From positions 7,936,001 to 8,000,000 of the forward strand of contig OZ199840.1 in assembly GCA_964304625.1 (NCBI GenBank): 64,000 nt of DNA, in the 5' to 3' direction. A model generated the notes under the pieces. The model saw nothing but the letters and a program-made list of their open reading frames with translations, did not search any database and was not told where the DNA came from. Numbering within the stretch: position 1 is the first letter of the stretch; the number at the start of each line of letters is the position of its first letter. This document shows, piece after piece, positions 47,792 to 59,500 of the stretch. Origin of the DNA: Kudoa neothunni (taxonomy: Eukaryota; Cnidaria). The position numbers were made by a program, and so were the translations under genes.

Positions 47792-48234
47792 CTACATATT
47801 CCAAGACAAAGCATTCTCGTAACTAGAAAAGTTAATTATGCTCCTCGGAATTGGTACACCTCTTCCTCTTCCCACTAAAATACATCAGTTGTAGGATCAA
47901 CATTGCGAGAAAGCTTACTTTGAGCTTTGATGACTGCAAGCTTACCGGCCCTAGCGGCAGCCTTGCTCTGATTCATTCTCTTGAACATTGGAGCATTTTT
48001 CAACATATCCGGCAATATCATAAATCTTATTCTGCTTCCCTCGTATGAATACTTCCTGAATGGATGTGGTACGCCCATCCCTGCTGGTCATAGTGACAGT
48101 TTGTAGTAGACAGTTCATATTGTCTTCAGAGTTGACCATTTTAACCCGCGATAAACTTCGCCGTCAGTAGTCTCTATAGTAACAATGTGCCCTTCGGCTT
48201 CATGCATAACTTTGACAGGAATACCGAGCGACAT
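47792..48234 (-). pseudogene. SNRPD3: Spliceosomal Sm protein SmD3, two frame breaks
   Basis: Core ring protein of U1, U2, U4 and U5 snRNPs. Exon 1 is 48234-47919, exon 2 is 47874-47792, with a 44-nt intron. Sm motif 1 is clear: [20 protein letters not shown] then TTDGEVYRG. Next, [27 protein letters not shown] and [19 protein letters not shown] match Sm motif 2 and flanks, and exon 2 encodes the GRGRG tail of SmD3. Between GEVYRG (near 48147) and the NSEDNMNC frame the reading frame shifts, two bases too many; near FIRG (about 48036) one more base is extra. The two changes together restore the frame but leave stops in between. Because the intron and tail are preserved it is not a retrocopy; either a recently broken gene copy or two sequence errors in a real gene. 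No second SmD3 lies in the window. Confidence 0.85.
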
Positions 48235-51065
48235 TTTTCTGTTGCGTACGCATGCCCACCGCTTGAGGGTGTTTTGTGAGTTGCTCTAAACTTTTTATGG
48301 GTAGAAAAATTATTTCATTAAAAAAAACTGATGAATTAGGATACTTTAAAAAATGAATTATATCGGGTATAACCCGGAGTTATTTAACACGGGGTGTTCT
48401 CCTCACGTGGAGTCCTTAGAAATTTTGAAATATTAATGGATAATGCTGGTGATGTAACAGTAGTGACTAGACAAAATATATATGTGTAGTACAGAAGCAA
48501 TTTTTGTCTTTCTCACTTTAATTCACTTATCCCGGCTACATTTATTCATTTTTCAAAGATAATTCCAACAGAAACCTCATCGTAGTAAACTAAATGCTAA
48601 AATTTTGCCTAGTCATTTCTCAAATATAATAAGAGAAATTTTAGCCAACTTAATACTGATATTTCTACTGATTTATTGGACTTTTTCTCTCAATGATCAA
48701 TATTGTAATTTAACAGTTTCACTTTCAGCCCTACAAAACAGTCTAATATTGTTTCTATTATTAATCAAAGTTTGAAATTGCTGACAAAATTATTTTTATT
48801 ATCTATCTCGGAAATGTCGACAATCAATTTCGAAAATTTCGTAAAAAAACAACATAAAATAATTAAATCATACAAAAATTTAATTGGCATTATTCTCTTA
48901 CTATATTTTCAATACGATGGAATTTTCCATTATTCATTACTACGATAAAAGCGTCACCCCCAATGACAGATTTTATCATAGTAAGGAAGCCTTGGAAGGC
49001 ATTAGTATTTATTATCGAAAACTAACTTAGCAATGAACAACTCCCGTTACAAAAACAACTAAATTCATAGTGATGTTTTGTTCCCTGCTATTCCGCTCAA
49101 TAGGGTTTGCGGCAAATCCTTAAATGTTTGGCCCCAATCGCAGATCGTGTACAAATTAAAAGAGTCATAAAACAAATAAGTTTTTAGTACCTTTTTTGAA
49201 TTTAAAGATCTTCATACCATTCGATCAAATCTTCCCGCTAGGTTTTGGCTAGGCCAAGATTTCGGATCGGTGGAACACTCCGTACTAATTTGAGTGCGGT
49301 ATTCTTAATTTTAAGCTATCTCTTAACTATTGTTTCAAAGATGGTTAGTTATTATTTCTCTACTATAAGAGAAATAGATAACATGTAATTGTCATTGATG
49401 AGGTTAACCCTCTCTGTACGGTGTGGGGAAAAAATCGTGCGTGTTCCAACGTGGTCCGACCGGACCCCATAAAAAACTATCCTAATGATCTTTAAGTTCT
49501 TTGTGTCATGCTTTAAAACAATGTTTCAACTGTTTATAAGATATTCTGAGTATGAAATGAAAATGAAATTAATTATGAAGTGTTAATAGGCTACAAAACA
49601 GAGTCTCACAATGCACCAATATCGGCTATTTAACGTTAGCCTTCTAATGTCGCGAAAAAAAACTATCGTCGGAGGACTTTTGGGGTAAAATTTACCCCAG
49701 ATTATTATTTGATAAACTAGTTCCAAAAATTGCCTCCGATCCAATTTTCTGGTATTTTCAATTTCTATCGACTAGTTTTTTCAGTAAAACAATATGAAAC
49801 ATAAAAATTAATCCTGTTATATCTTTTACGTAATTATTCGTATACAAAAATTTTGAGTTGAAAAATCATTAAAAAATGCATTTATGCTCTTAGTTAATCC
49901 ACGAGAAGGACGAAACTAAAATATTTTTAAAGGAAGTCGCACAAGCTCTCTATCAACCATCTCACGTGGACCGAAATCTACAGAAAGGGAAAATTGTCAA
50001 AGCAAGATTACCCCACCTAGGGACCCAAATTAACAGTTTCCGAATAGCCGTAAAAAGACGTTGATGTGAATATTGTCTTCGAGGAGCTGATAAAAAAACT
50101 CAAATCATGTGTTCATGTTGCAATAAATTCTATTGCTCAGTTCATTCATAAAGAAATGTAGGAATTGTTCAAATAATTAGATAATTCAGATCAAATTTTT
50201 AAAAATTTATATAAATTTTTTTGCTTAAGGAATATATAGTCTTCAATTTATCAACTAAAACAATTGACGCGAAGTGTCATTTTTCGTACGATCATTAGTA
50301 AAGTATTAACACAGATTAAATGATATATTAATCACCATTTTACCAAAGAATGAGTCGATAGAATTCTCAAAACATCACTTCTTTACTTTTAATAATTTTT
50401 TTATCATATAATCGTAAAATAAAAACTAGGGATCAATTTGACCCCAAAAGTCCCTCGAAGATAAATTTTTTTTCCTCCTAATTTTATTATTATATACTGA
50501 ACAAAAATTTGGGAAAATAGATAAAAAAATAGAGAAATTTTAAAGGGTACACAAAGAGTAATGTTGGTCTTAATTATACTTTGAGTTCAATTTGACCCCA
50601 AAGTCCTCGGAGGGTTAAGGGAGAATTTAATGGTACAACAATTAAAATCAAACATATTTCATCCGGAAAAAAGTAATTTGGAAATTGAAACCCACTCTAA
50701 AAGAGGAAATCGCAAGAAAAATTGATCCGAACGGGTAGAAACCGCGGCAGGGTTATCGTACACAATCGGAAACAAGTAATCAATAATGAACGGATTAAAT
50801 TAAATGTGTCGTCGCTATAATGAGTAATTTAATGTGATTTTTAAATTATAAATAAAAGGTAACGTTAAAATTAACTCTTGAAATTTGATTTATACATCTT
50901 TGTTATCAGCCATATTTTGCTATTTGAAAAAAACTAGATATGTCGCGTTAATTCGGTGATGTAATCTTTATAAAAATTATTTTTACTTAATTCTCATTAA
51001 TATTTTCTGAATAATTAATTTCATAAATTACTGGATAAAGTTGTTTCATAGAAATTATTTTTCTA
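48235..51065. other. Intergenic region with piggyBac-like element
   Basis: About 2.8 kb, AT-rich, no gene found. The piggyBac-like element 49408-50614 lies in it; the rest holds no recognisable feature. Confidence 0.6.
49408..50614. mobile_element. piggyBac-like non-autonomous element, 1.2 kb
   Basis: Exact TTAA duplications at 49404-49407 and 50615-50618. Left end CCCTCTCTGTACGGTGTGGG; reverse complement of right end CCCTCCGAGGACTTTGGGG. Further terminal-like copies lie inside: CGGAGGACTTTTGGGGT near 49671 and GACCCCAAAAGTCCCTCG near 50440. This suggests one element nested in or recombined with another. The palindromes GGGGTAAAATTTACCCC and GGGTCAAATTGAACTC type sequence are subterminal. 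No transposase frame. Confidence 0.7.
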
Positions 51066-51074
51066 AAATTTATT

Positions 51075-54000
51075 GGCTGTGTCTATTTTGCCGGACGCGC
51101 TTTTTCTCTTAAAATAATAATTCAATCGCTACAATTTTTTCCTAAAAATATCTTTTATAAATGCAGAATATAAATTTAGTTTCATTAATTCAGTGACGAA
51201 TTTTAACATAGCTAATTTGTATCCATAATATCCACATGAAAATACAGTAAAGTAAAACTATTTGGCCAATTCGTATTTAAAATTTTTATAATTAGGTAAA
51301 TTTTTTTATCAGATGATTGATACACCACTAAAATTTAATAAAATGTTGAGTATTCTACTTTAAATAATAAATGTTTGAAATTATCTTGTATTGCAACGCC
51401 AAATAATTGTGACTGTTTAACTTCCACATAAAATTATATTTGAATATAATATATCGATATTGGTGTTGTTATTATTACTACTATCATCATTACCATAATT
51501 ATAATTTTCTTTTTTTTCTTAAACCAATAACTGTTTGAAATACACCTTTTGGTCTACCTCTCAATTTCACTACTGTTGGCAGCTTAATTCCTATAATTTT
51601 ATGAATTTAGCAAAATGGACAAAAGATACACACCCTTCAATGATGGATTTTTAGTTGTGGTATCATCTACAATATTCGGGATCTCCATATCAATTATTGA
51701 TGATGGAACATTATCATTAACTGCTTCTAGTATATCCTCATTCTCTAATCGTGATTCCTCAGTAACTAAACACGAAATAAAAATTCTACTAAAGACAATA
51801 TCATTAATTACATGTTGGGATTGAAATCTCTTGATTGTTTATGATGACAGATTCAGACATTAACTTGAACTAAATTAAGTTGATATATGAATAGTGGAAA
51901 AAATAGTCACCTTATCCAGAGAATCCCCATTGGAAATAAGAGAGATTAATTCACCTAAAATCTTTTTTAATGAATCATATTGACTCCCTGTTTTTTCAGA
52001 CCCTAGCGAAGCTATTTTCTTACAAAGAATTTCTAGCTCCCTGTATCGCCTAAAAGCAGAATTCGGAACAGGGCACTGACTCGAAATTTCTGTAATACTT
52101 GGTTGCACACAACACGAAGGATTTTGAAGATATAAATTTTTGTTCATTTGAATAAATGACAGGTAATATTCTTTGTGCCACCTCTTATTACAAATTTTCT
52201 CTTCATATAAATTCATGTTCATTATTTTTCTAGCGTAAATAATATGCCTACATGGTGACTCCATACTTACGTAGAAACAACATGTACAACTATTGGGATC
52301 AGGATTGGCATAGGATTCGATATGATTATTTATTTCATCTTGCATAATATTATACGCATATGAAGTCAACAATGTTTTATATTGTTCGTTAATGTCTGAA
52401 TTTAATTTCTCAACAGTTTGGGTTGTCCACTCTCTAACTGCTTTATTCTCACGCTCAGTCCTCATACTTGATAGATAAATAAATAAGCAGATCGCTGAAA
52501 AAGACTTCAATTGTTGAGAATTTTTTTATGATTTGTTTAATTTTGGAATTTATGCATTCTAATCGATTATTTGTTCTATTTAAAAAAGTACCCTTTAGGT
52601 TCATGTATGCCGGGCACCATTCATGTTTGATTGGATCCCAAGATTTATTATAATAAGTAATGATTTTTTTGTTACATGTATTATTTAACAATTCATGGTA
52701 ATTTTCATAAATTTTTGGATCATTGGTATAGCAAAGCTTTTGAATCAACTCTAAGGCAGTTTTTCTTTCGGCTTTGTTTATTCCCATTCTTAATGTAGAG
52801 ATTTCTCTCCCAAATGTTCTTAAGACATGGTACAGGCATAAGTTTGTACTTACGTTAGGAAATATAGATCTTATAGAGTTTCTTTCAATCATGTCTTTAT
52901 CCGTAATGAAACAAACTGTTTTGGTTGACATTTCCTCGTTATGTTTAAGTAGAGACTGACATAACCAGGTAACAGCCACGGTACTCTCCTCAGATAAAAG
53001 AGCAATAGCTCCTATTTGACTTTGCCCAAATGAATCGATAAACAGACATATATACAATGGCATACGATTATTGATTAATTTATAAGTGGCATCCATAAAT
53101 ACTAGTTCGGGAAATTTTTTAATAACGTTTTTCATATAAAGGTCTTGGAAAAATATTCCAGTCATTTCATTGGAGTTATTGTGCAATATTTCGATAGTTG
53201 CATTTGGGTGAGAATTTTTTATTGAATTAAACAATTCCGAAATATCCGACGAAACATTTTTTTTCAATGTTTGGATATAATTATGGATTTGCTTCAACGA
53301 AACCTTTTTTTGTGATTGGTTCATGATTTCTACTTGTACTCTTTTTAAATTTCCATCATAAAAATGAACATTTTTTATAAGATTCTTGCTTTCTTCATCT
53401 AATTTTCTATTCATTGGTAAAAAATCCCTAAAATGCTCATTTCTGTTGCAGCTGTGAGTAAGATCCAATTTTCTAATAACTAACATATTCATGTTTTTAG
53501 GAACTCGCAGTGTAATGAAGAAATTGCAACCACTTTTATGGCTGTTGATTTTTCTCTTCCCAGCACTTTTAGATTGTATCTGAATTCAAATTAATTACAT
53601 CAATTTTTATATAGATAATTACATTTTTACCACCATGAACACAACAAAAAGTGGCTTCATAATAAACAAGATCAGAGTTCATGTCTCTATCAAATTTTTT
53701 TAGGGCAGTTGAGATTTTTCTAGAGTCTCGGACCCAGTAACAAAAGTTGTTCCGCTTTGAGTACTTATCCATGAATTCTTTAGCCTTTTCAAAGTTTGTA
53801 AATGCATTTCCGACCATAGGTTCAGATGTAATATCCTGAATTAGTAGTGTTTGATCAGACTCTCCTTCCATAGTGATTCTACTCGCGACTATCAAAGTTA
53901 CAACCGCACGCTAGAGGGTATTTTACTCGTTTATGCTGTTATAACACATAAAATTAGATTAATTGTATAAATAATACAGATTTATAAAAATTTAATGTCA

Positions 54001-54186
54001 TTTATAATGAAACTTATGAATGAGTTTAAAATATCCTCAATGTATGTTGATACCTAATTATTAATTAAAAGATAAATGAAACTAAATTTATATTCTGCAT
54101 TTATAAAAGATATTTTTAGGAAAAAATTGTAGCGATTGAATTATTATTTTAAGAGAAAAAGCGCGTCCGGCAAAATAGACACTGCC
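51075..54186 (-). mobile_element. Nearly intact Mutator-like (MULE) transposon, 3112 bp
   Basis: Terminal inverted repeats of 112 bp (51075-51186 and 54075-54186) differ by a single base (fourth position) by eye. They begin GGC[T/A]GTGTCTATTTTGCC. The flanks carry a perfect 9-bp target duplication AAATTTATT at 51066-51074 and 54187-54195. Long inverted repeats plus a 9-bp duplication plus a MULE transposase define the superfamily. Near-identity of the ends implies recent insertion. One transposase gene fills the minus strand inside it. Confidence 0.95.
51499..53871 (-). CDS. MULE transposase, ZSWIM3-like, with one frameshift
   Basis: Moves the surrounding element. Five exons on minus: 53871-53623, 53579-51911, 51869-51812, 51765-51634, 51590-51499; about 732 residues. 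Order: a FAR1-like DNA-binding start (NNFCYWVRDSRK to KSGCNFFITLRVP, HSCNRNEHFRDF), the MULE catalytic domain (LVFMDATYKLINNRMPLYIC, CFITDKDMIERN, LCLYHVLRTFGRE), a SWIM zinc finger CTCC-x8-CRH (CTCCFYVSMESPCRHI), and a basic RGRPKG tail followed by QTVIGLRKKRKL. The same plan occurs in ZSWIM1/ZSWIM3 proteins of animals. Near 52470-52485 the frame changes by one base inside FFSDLLIYLS/SMRTEREN; both sides match the family, so this is a single-base insertion or a sequence error. A further ATG 24 bases upstream (53895) would add eight residues. Confidence 0.9.
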
Positions 54187-54195
54187 AAATTTATT

Positions 54196-55136
54196 AGTAT
54201 GTAATGGCAGCTTATGATAATTATTATTTCAATGTTTACTCATTTTAACTGGAAATAAAATGAATATATATATATATATATAAGCAGTGTATTTAGGTTT
54301 TTTTAGATTATAATAATTATTCATCAATACTTCCATAAGGAATTGACTAAAATAACTTCAAAGTAATGTTATCGTCTAAGTTAAATAAGTGGTAAATATC
54401 TAAATATAAATTTTAAATATATCTGATGCATTGGGGTCGTGCTAGATTGTCAGATCTCTCGTTGGGAAATATCGCCATAGTGCAATATGCAATGAACTCT
54501 TTGGATTATAAATCCAAAAGAATAGTTAATAACAACAGAAACTATATTTTAATTCATAATTTTTCTCCTTCCATATCATTTTTTGAGAATAAATTAATTC
54601 AATGGTGCTAAATTAAACATCAATCTCACAAGTATGCCCCATCACCGCGCGTATTCCCCAGAGATCTAGGAAAACAGTGTTAACAAGCAACATTCTAATG
54701 TAGAATCAAATTCACTTCTATATTATCGCATTAGAGACACATTTAACGATTTAAAAGTTCCTCATAATAAATGGAATAAAACTTGTAAAAAGAATGATTT
54801 TTAGAAATGAATCGATGAACCAGTTCTGATGTTATGAGATATCGTAACTTCAAATTCAGTGATGATACAAAAAGATGAATAATTTGTAAATTAGCATACA
54901 TTAAACAAAATTTATTTAACACTTACATAACAAAATATAACAACCAAAAAATACAAATATAAAAAAATGGCGTAAAAAGTATTTAATTTTTGTCTGTTGG
55001 ATTATATTTCATATATGTTGGTTCGGCGCTCTTCCAAGGAGTTGATTTATCACAGTCGGTAGTTTTCTGATCGTAGATAGTGGCAATAAAATGGTTTCTA
55101 AACAACAATTTGAATATTCCATAAGTAACTAACAAG
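54196..55136. other. Spacer between the MULE and GPATCH3
   Basis: About 940 bp of AT-rich sequence with an (AT)n run at 54263-54282. A 61-codon open frame at 54426-54611 has no recognisable homology. It must include the GPATCH3 3' untranslated end. Confidence 0.5.
54263..54282. repeat. (AT)n microsatellite
   Basis: About ten AT units 77 bp beyond the right end of the MULE. Confidence 0.95.
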
Positions 55137-56472
55137 TTAGTTGTACTTGGGTTTGTTTTGTTTCTTCATAACCAAATAGTTGTTAAGAGCCACTTCATCG
55201 TAATCATTGTCTTCCAGTTGTATACCCAGGCCGGACTTATCGTCCGGGCGTCGAAAGTTGGGTGTGATAGCTGATTTGATTCCAGTGTTGTTCTTGCCTA
55301 GTGATTCACCACGTTTCCAACCGTACTTTCTCATTTGAGTGGTGGCAAATTTGGAGATTTTAAACGAAGAGGGTTGCTCAAGACGGGTTTGAGGAACACC
55401 TTTTTTTAGTTGTTGCATTATTTTCAATTTTACCAGCTGTCCTTCTGAAGTTCTCTCGAGCACTATATCATTTCAAATAAGCTTATATACACTCCAAAAA
55501 AAGCCAATGGAATACGTTCATTGGTATTGCTTTTATTTGTAGAGTATATTTCAGTGTCCACATCCCAATCGTCGGCAGTATCTTCATCAAAATCCATTTT
55601 ACCTTCCAATTCTTTCCATGTTACGCCATCAGTGTGAAAAACTAAACCACTTCCTCCTTTCTCCCACACAACTTCCATAGGTTGCTCATAGAGTCTGGGT
55701 TTGCTCCGTTGTTGTTCATCCACGTCATCGTGAAGCGCCTCATATCGATCCCACTCTTCAACATCGCGTTCTGTGTCGGGTGATTGGCGCAAAAAATTAA
55801 AGTTGGAATTTCGTGAGGAAGAATAATTCGACTCATTATCATTATAATTGTTATTTTGTTCAACAATTGCAGACTTCACTTCACCAAACGTCTCCTCATA
55901 ATCCAAAGACACTTTTCCATAGATATTGGTAGACCTACCCATTGACAAACTAGAGCAAATGCCCAGCCTTTTCAACACATTTACAGGCATACGACAACTG
56001 CTGATATTTTGTTTGAAGAATTCTAACGGCGTTCCCACATTACCTTGCGGTAACATTTTAGGGGGGTTAAACTCGATGAAATCTAAACCCATAGTAAAAT
56101 CTAACTCTCAACTATAGAAATACTTTTTAAAATGTCTATTGTGTTTGCATCTGTGGATATTATTAAAGACAAAATTGTTTTTTCGGCGTAGTCATATTGA
56201 TTATTAAAATTAAACCATATTTTACGGTTATATTTTGACATAAACTTAGAAAGATACTCATTTTTAACCTGACAAAACGTGCAAAAAAGTTCTATATTTA
56301 AATGTGTACGATCTTCAACATTTTCAATCATATTTATCACATTTTGACTGATTTTTCTGTGTCTAAAATGAAAACAAACGAAGGCTTTACTTTCGATGTA
56401 TTCGGAAAAGAAATTTCGTAAATCTTTGGAGCGAAAATGTGGAGGGATATTGCCCACCAACACAAACGCCAT
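55137..56472 (-). CDS. GPATCH3: G-patch domain protein GPATCH3
   Basis: Nuclear G-patch protein; in vertebrates linked to gene regulation and to control of RIG-I-like signalling. G-patches usually activate DEAH helicases. Three exons on minus: 56472-56124, 56082-55516, 55462-55137; 1242 nt, 413 residues (human 525). The N-terminus MAFVLVGNIPPHFRSKDLRN then FVCFHFRHR matches the RNA-recognition-like start of human GPATCH3 (LVVSGIPSVLRSAHLRSYF, FLCFHYRHR). The middle has FIEFNPPKMLPQGNVGTPLE, EEWDRYEALHDDV, VVWEKGGSGLVFHTDG and DEDTADDWDVD, all near-exact family blocks. The G-patch is RKYGWKRGESLGKNNTGIKS to KSGLGIQ. The C-terminal part after the G-patch is shorter than in vertebrates. Introns are 41 and 53 nt. 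FIGNL1 ends 103 bp upstream on the same strand. Confidence 0.95.
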
Positions 56473-56575
56473 CTCTGGTATTGTGACGGCGCGCGCACGT
56501 TATGGAGACAGAATTAAAGAAAAAACGTTAAATAGACGAAACTTAGATCAACAATGATAAAAAATCTACACATTA

Positions 56576-59500
56576 TTAAGGAATAGTCATAGTACCATAC
56601 ATATCGTTCCATTTGCGATAAATATGGAGGTCGGCAGGAGAAACACTAGATTTGACTAATTGGAGCGCAGATTCAAAATGTTTGAGGGCAATAGGCGGAA
56701 CATCATTCACATCCAAAGTGCAAATATCAGACATAACAGATCTTAGAGGTGCTATAGCAGCCTCTTTACATAGATTGGTTACATCTGCTCCAGAGTAACC
56801 TAGTGATATTAAATGAGTGAGTATTAAACAGAGTAGATTAACAGTTGTCGATGTGGTTATGTGCTACAGATACAAATACAAATACCTTCGGTTTTATCGA
56901 CCACCACCTGAATCTCGTCAGTAGTTATGGAGCAATGTTGGTCTTGAAGCAGACGGTCGATTATGTGTTTTCTAGCTGGAGCTTCTGGCAGAGGAATGTA
57001 CAGTTTTTTAACAAGACGTCGTCTAGCAGCTTCGTCGAGTTCTTGGGGACGATTGGTGGCACCGATCACTAGTATCCTTTCCTCTTCGAAGCAACCACAT
57101 CCGTCCTATCGCGTTATCGAGAATTTTAGATTACTGTGTGAGTAGGCGCTTAAATTTACCAATTGAACCAAAAATTCAGTTTTAATTCGACGCGAAGACT
57201 CGTGCTCACCATCGCATCTTTGTGTGAGTAGCGAATCAATCTCGTCAATAAATATGACGGCTGGTTGGTAATGTTTGGCAACAGCGAACAAGGATCTCAC
57301 CATTTTTTCACCTTCACCAACCTATTTAGATGTGCATTGTGCGTATTAATACAACTGAGTCTGTATTTTTGAAAATAATTTAAATTTATTGACCCATTTG
57401 GAGGTGAGTGACGACGCGCTAATGCTGAAAAAAGTGGCTTTCGATTTCGACGCAATACACTTGCCTACTCATAACAAAAATATAATAGATACGGATAAAA
57501 TTGAATGAATAAATAAATGAATGGACTATCCTCACAAACATTAATATATTAGGTAAGAGATTTTTTGTAATTTTACAGAATACATAGTTAAATTAGTTTA
57601 ATGGTTCAAAAAATTAGAACAATTTATCAGAAAAGCGGTCCGAAAATTTTAATGTTTCTAATATCATAGTTTCAGTATAAAAGGAGAAATAGGCCGGCCC
57701 TAAATTTCTTGGATAATTGGGGTTCCACTGTAATTGGACTGAATGATTTCTCCCTAGTGATAACTAAGATACTTAAATTATAAAGTTTAACAAAATTCAC
57801 ATTTAAAATATATTCATCCAAAAAATAATTGTTAACTTGTTTATTTTAAGGATACAATAGGTAACCAGTTTTACGTAATTTTCTAAAAACTCCGTATACC
57901 TTAAGAATATTGAATGTGAAGTATTTTTGTTTTTATTTTGGATAATTTTGTGAATTTTAAGTCAATCAGAATTGAAATAAGATAGAAAATAGCCCAAATA
58001 AAAATCACGTGATTTACAAGTTTTACGTAGTTTCATTTGGGGCGGGTATTGTTTATTGATTGGTGTTTTTATTCTCAAAGGCTATCCAAATTTTGTCGAA
58101 CCTCGATTATCCGGAAATCACGCTATCTCCAGGAGATGTGTTAAATTTTATTTGGATTTTATTGAAATTATGTGTCGATAAATGTTCGATTATTCGGAAA
58201 CCAGAACAAGTATTAAATCATAATTCCGGATAAAAGTACCATACATCACCATAAGATTTATACAGTGTAGCATATATACCAATGCATTATTTAAAACAAA
58301 CATTTCTAGGTTAATTGTTTATAATTTTTTCTTTTAAAAATTAAGACAAGCATTAAGTTCTTATATAAATTTTTATTACATCTGAACACATGCCTGTATG
58401 TATATTAAACATACATTAATTACCGATTATTTAAAAAAGTAGATTGCTCCTCTGTAGACGTGTAAAAACTGTCATAATTATGTACTGTTTTTCCTTAAAA
58501 TAGCCATATTCTTAGTTAGTAGTAGATACGCAAATATTTTTATTTAAAGTTTCAGGAATTAAATTATTTTATTTAACAAAAAGTAAAAATCGTTTATAAA
58601 TCAAATAAAAAAATTCTTTAATTGGAAATTTCAAACAAATATGCGCGCACGTGACAGTTAATGTTCGATTAACCGGCCACCTTGCTATATGGTAAAAAAT
58701 CGTTGGTCCCAAATTTTCCCAATAATCGATATTCAATTATATATTTTTCATGCGCACACAACTGTTTCGATATTTTTCAGATAATATGTATTGAGTATCT
58801 ATTTGCCTATTTATTAAAAATTACACAATAATCATTGTTATTATTGTAATACAATATTGAATTGAAATAGAATTTGATGATGTGAAAACAAAAGTTTCGA
58901 TAAACGATGTTAGATAGACAGTAAGTATATTGAGAAAAGCATTTATTCAAGATGCTGTATGTTTAATCGTATTTCTCACATCAATAATGGATCAAATATT
59001 TAAATTATCATCTAAAAACGACACCAATTGAAAATTATTTCATTTGTTTATAAAAATCGACATTTTTTTTCTTAATGACTTGAAATAATTTTCTTATACA
59101 TAAGATAATTAATTAACATCGACTAGAACTGAGACAAACGTGTGAACACGATAAATAAAGTTATTTTTTGTACGCGCATATTTCGATATTACGTAATTTT
59201 TTGGTGGTCCCAAAAATTACGCCAGTTTCAATCTCGACTGTATTATCGAATTTTAATTGGCATTAATATTAGTTTAATCGATAAATAAGCATATCTATAC
59301 AACATGATGAGAAATAAGAATTTAACTTCGTTCGTGAGAATAGTAAATTAACGGAAAAATTTACCAATAAGAGTTTTTCCAGTTCCAGGCGGTCCGAAGA
59401 GAAGTACACCTTTGGGTGGGCCTCTTAATCCTTTAAATATATCGCTAAACGGCATTATTATTGCCATATTCCACATTGTTTTTTAAAAAATTGAAATTAA

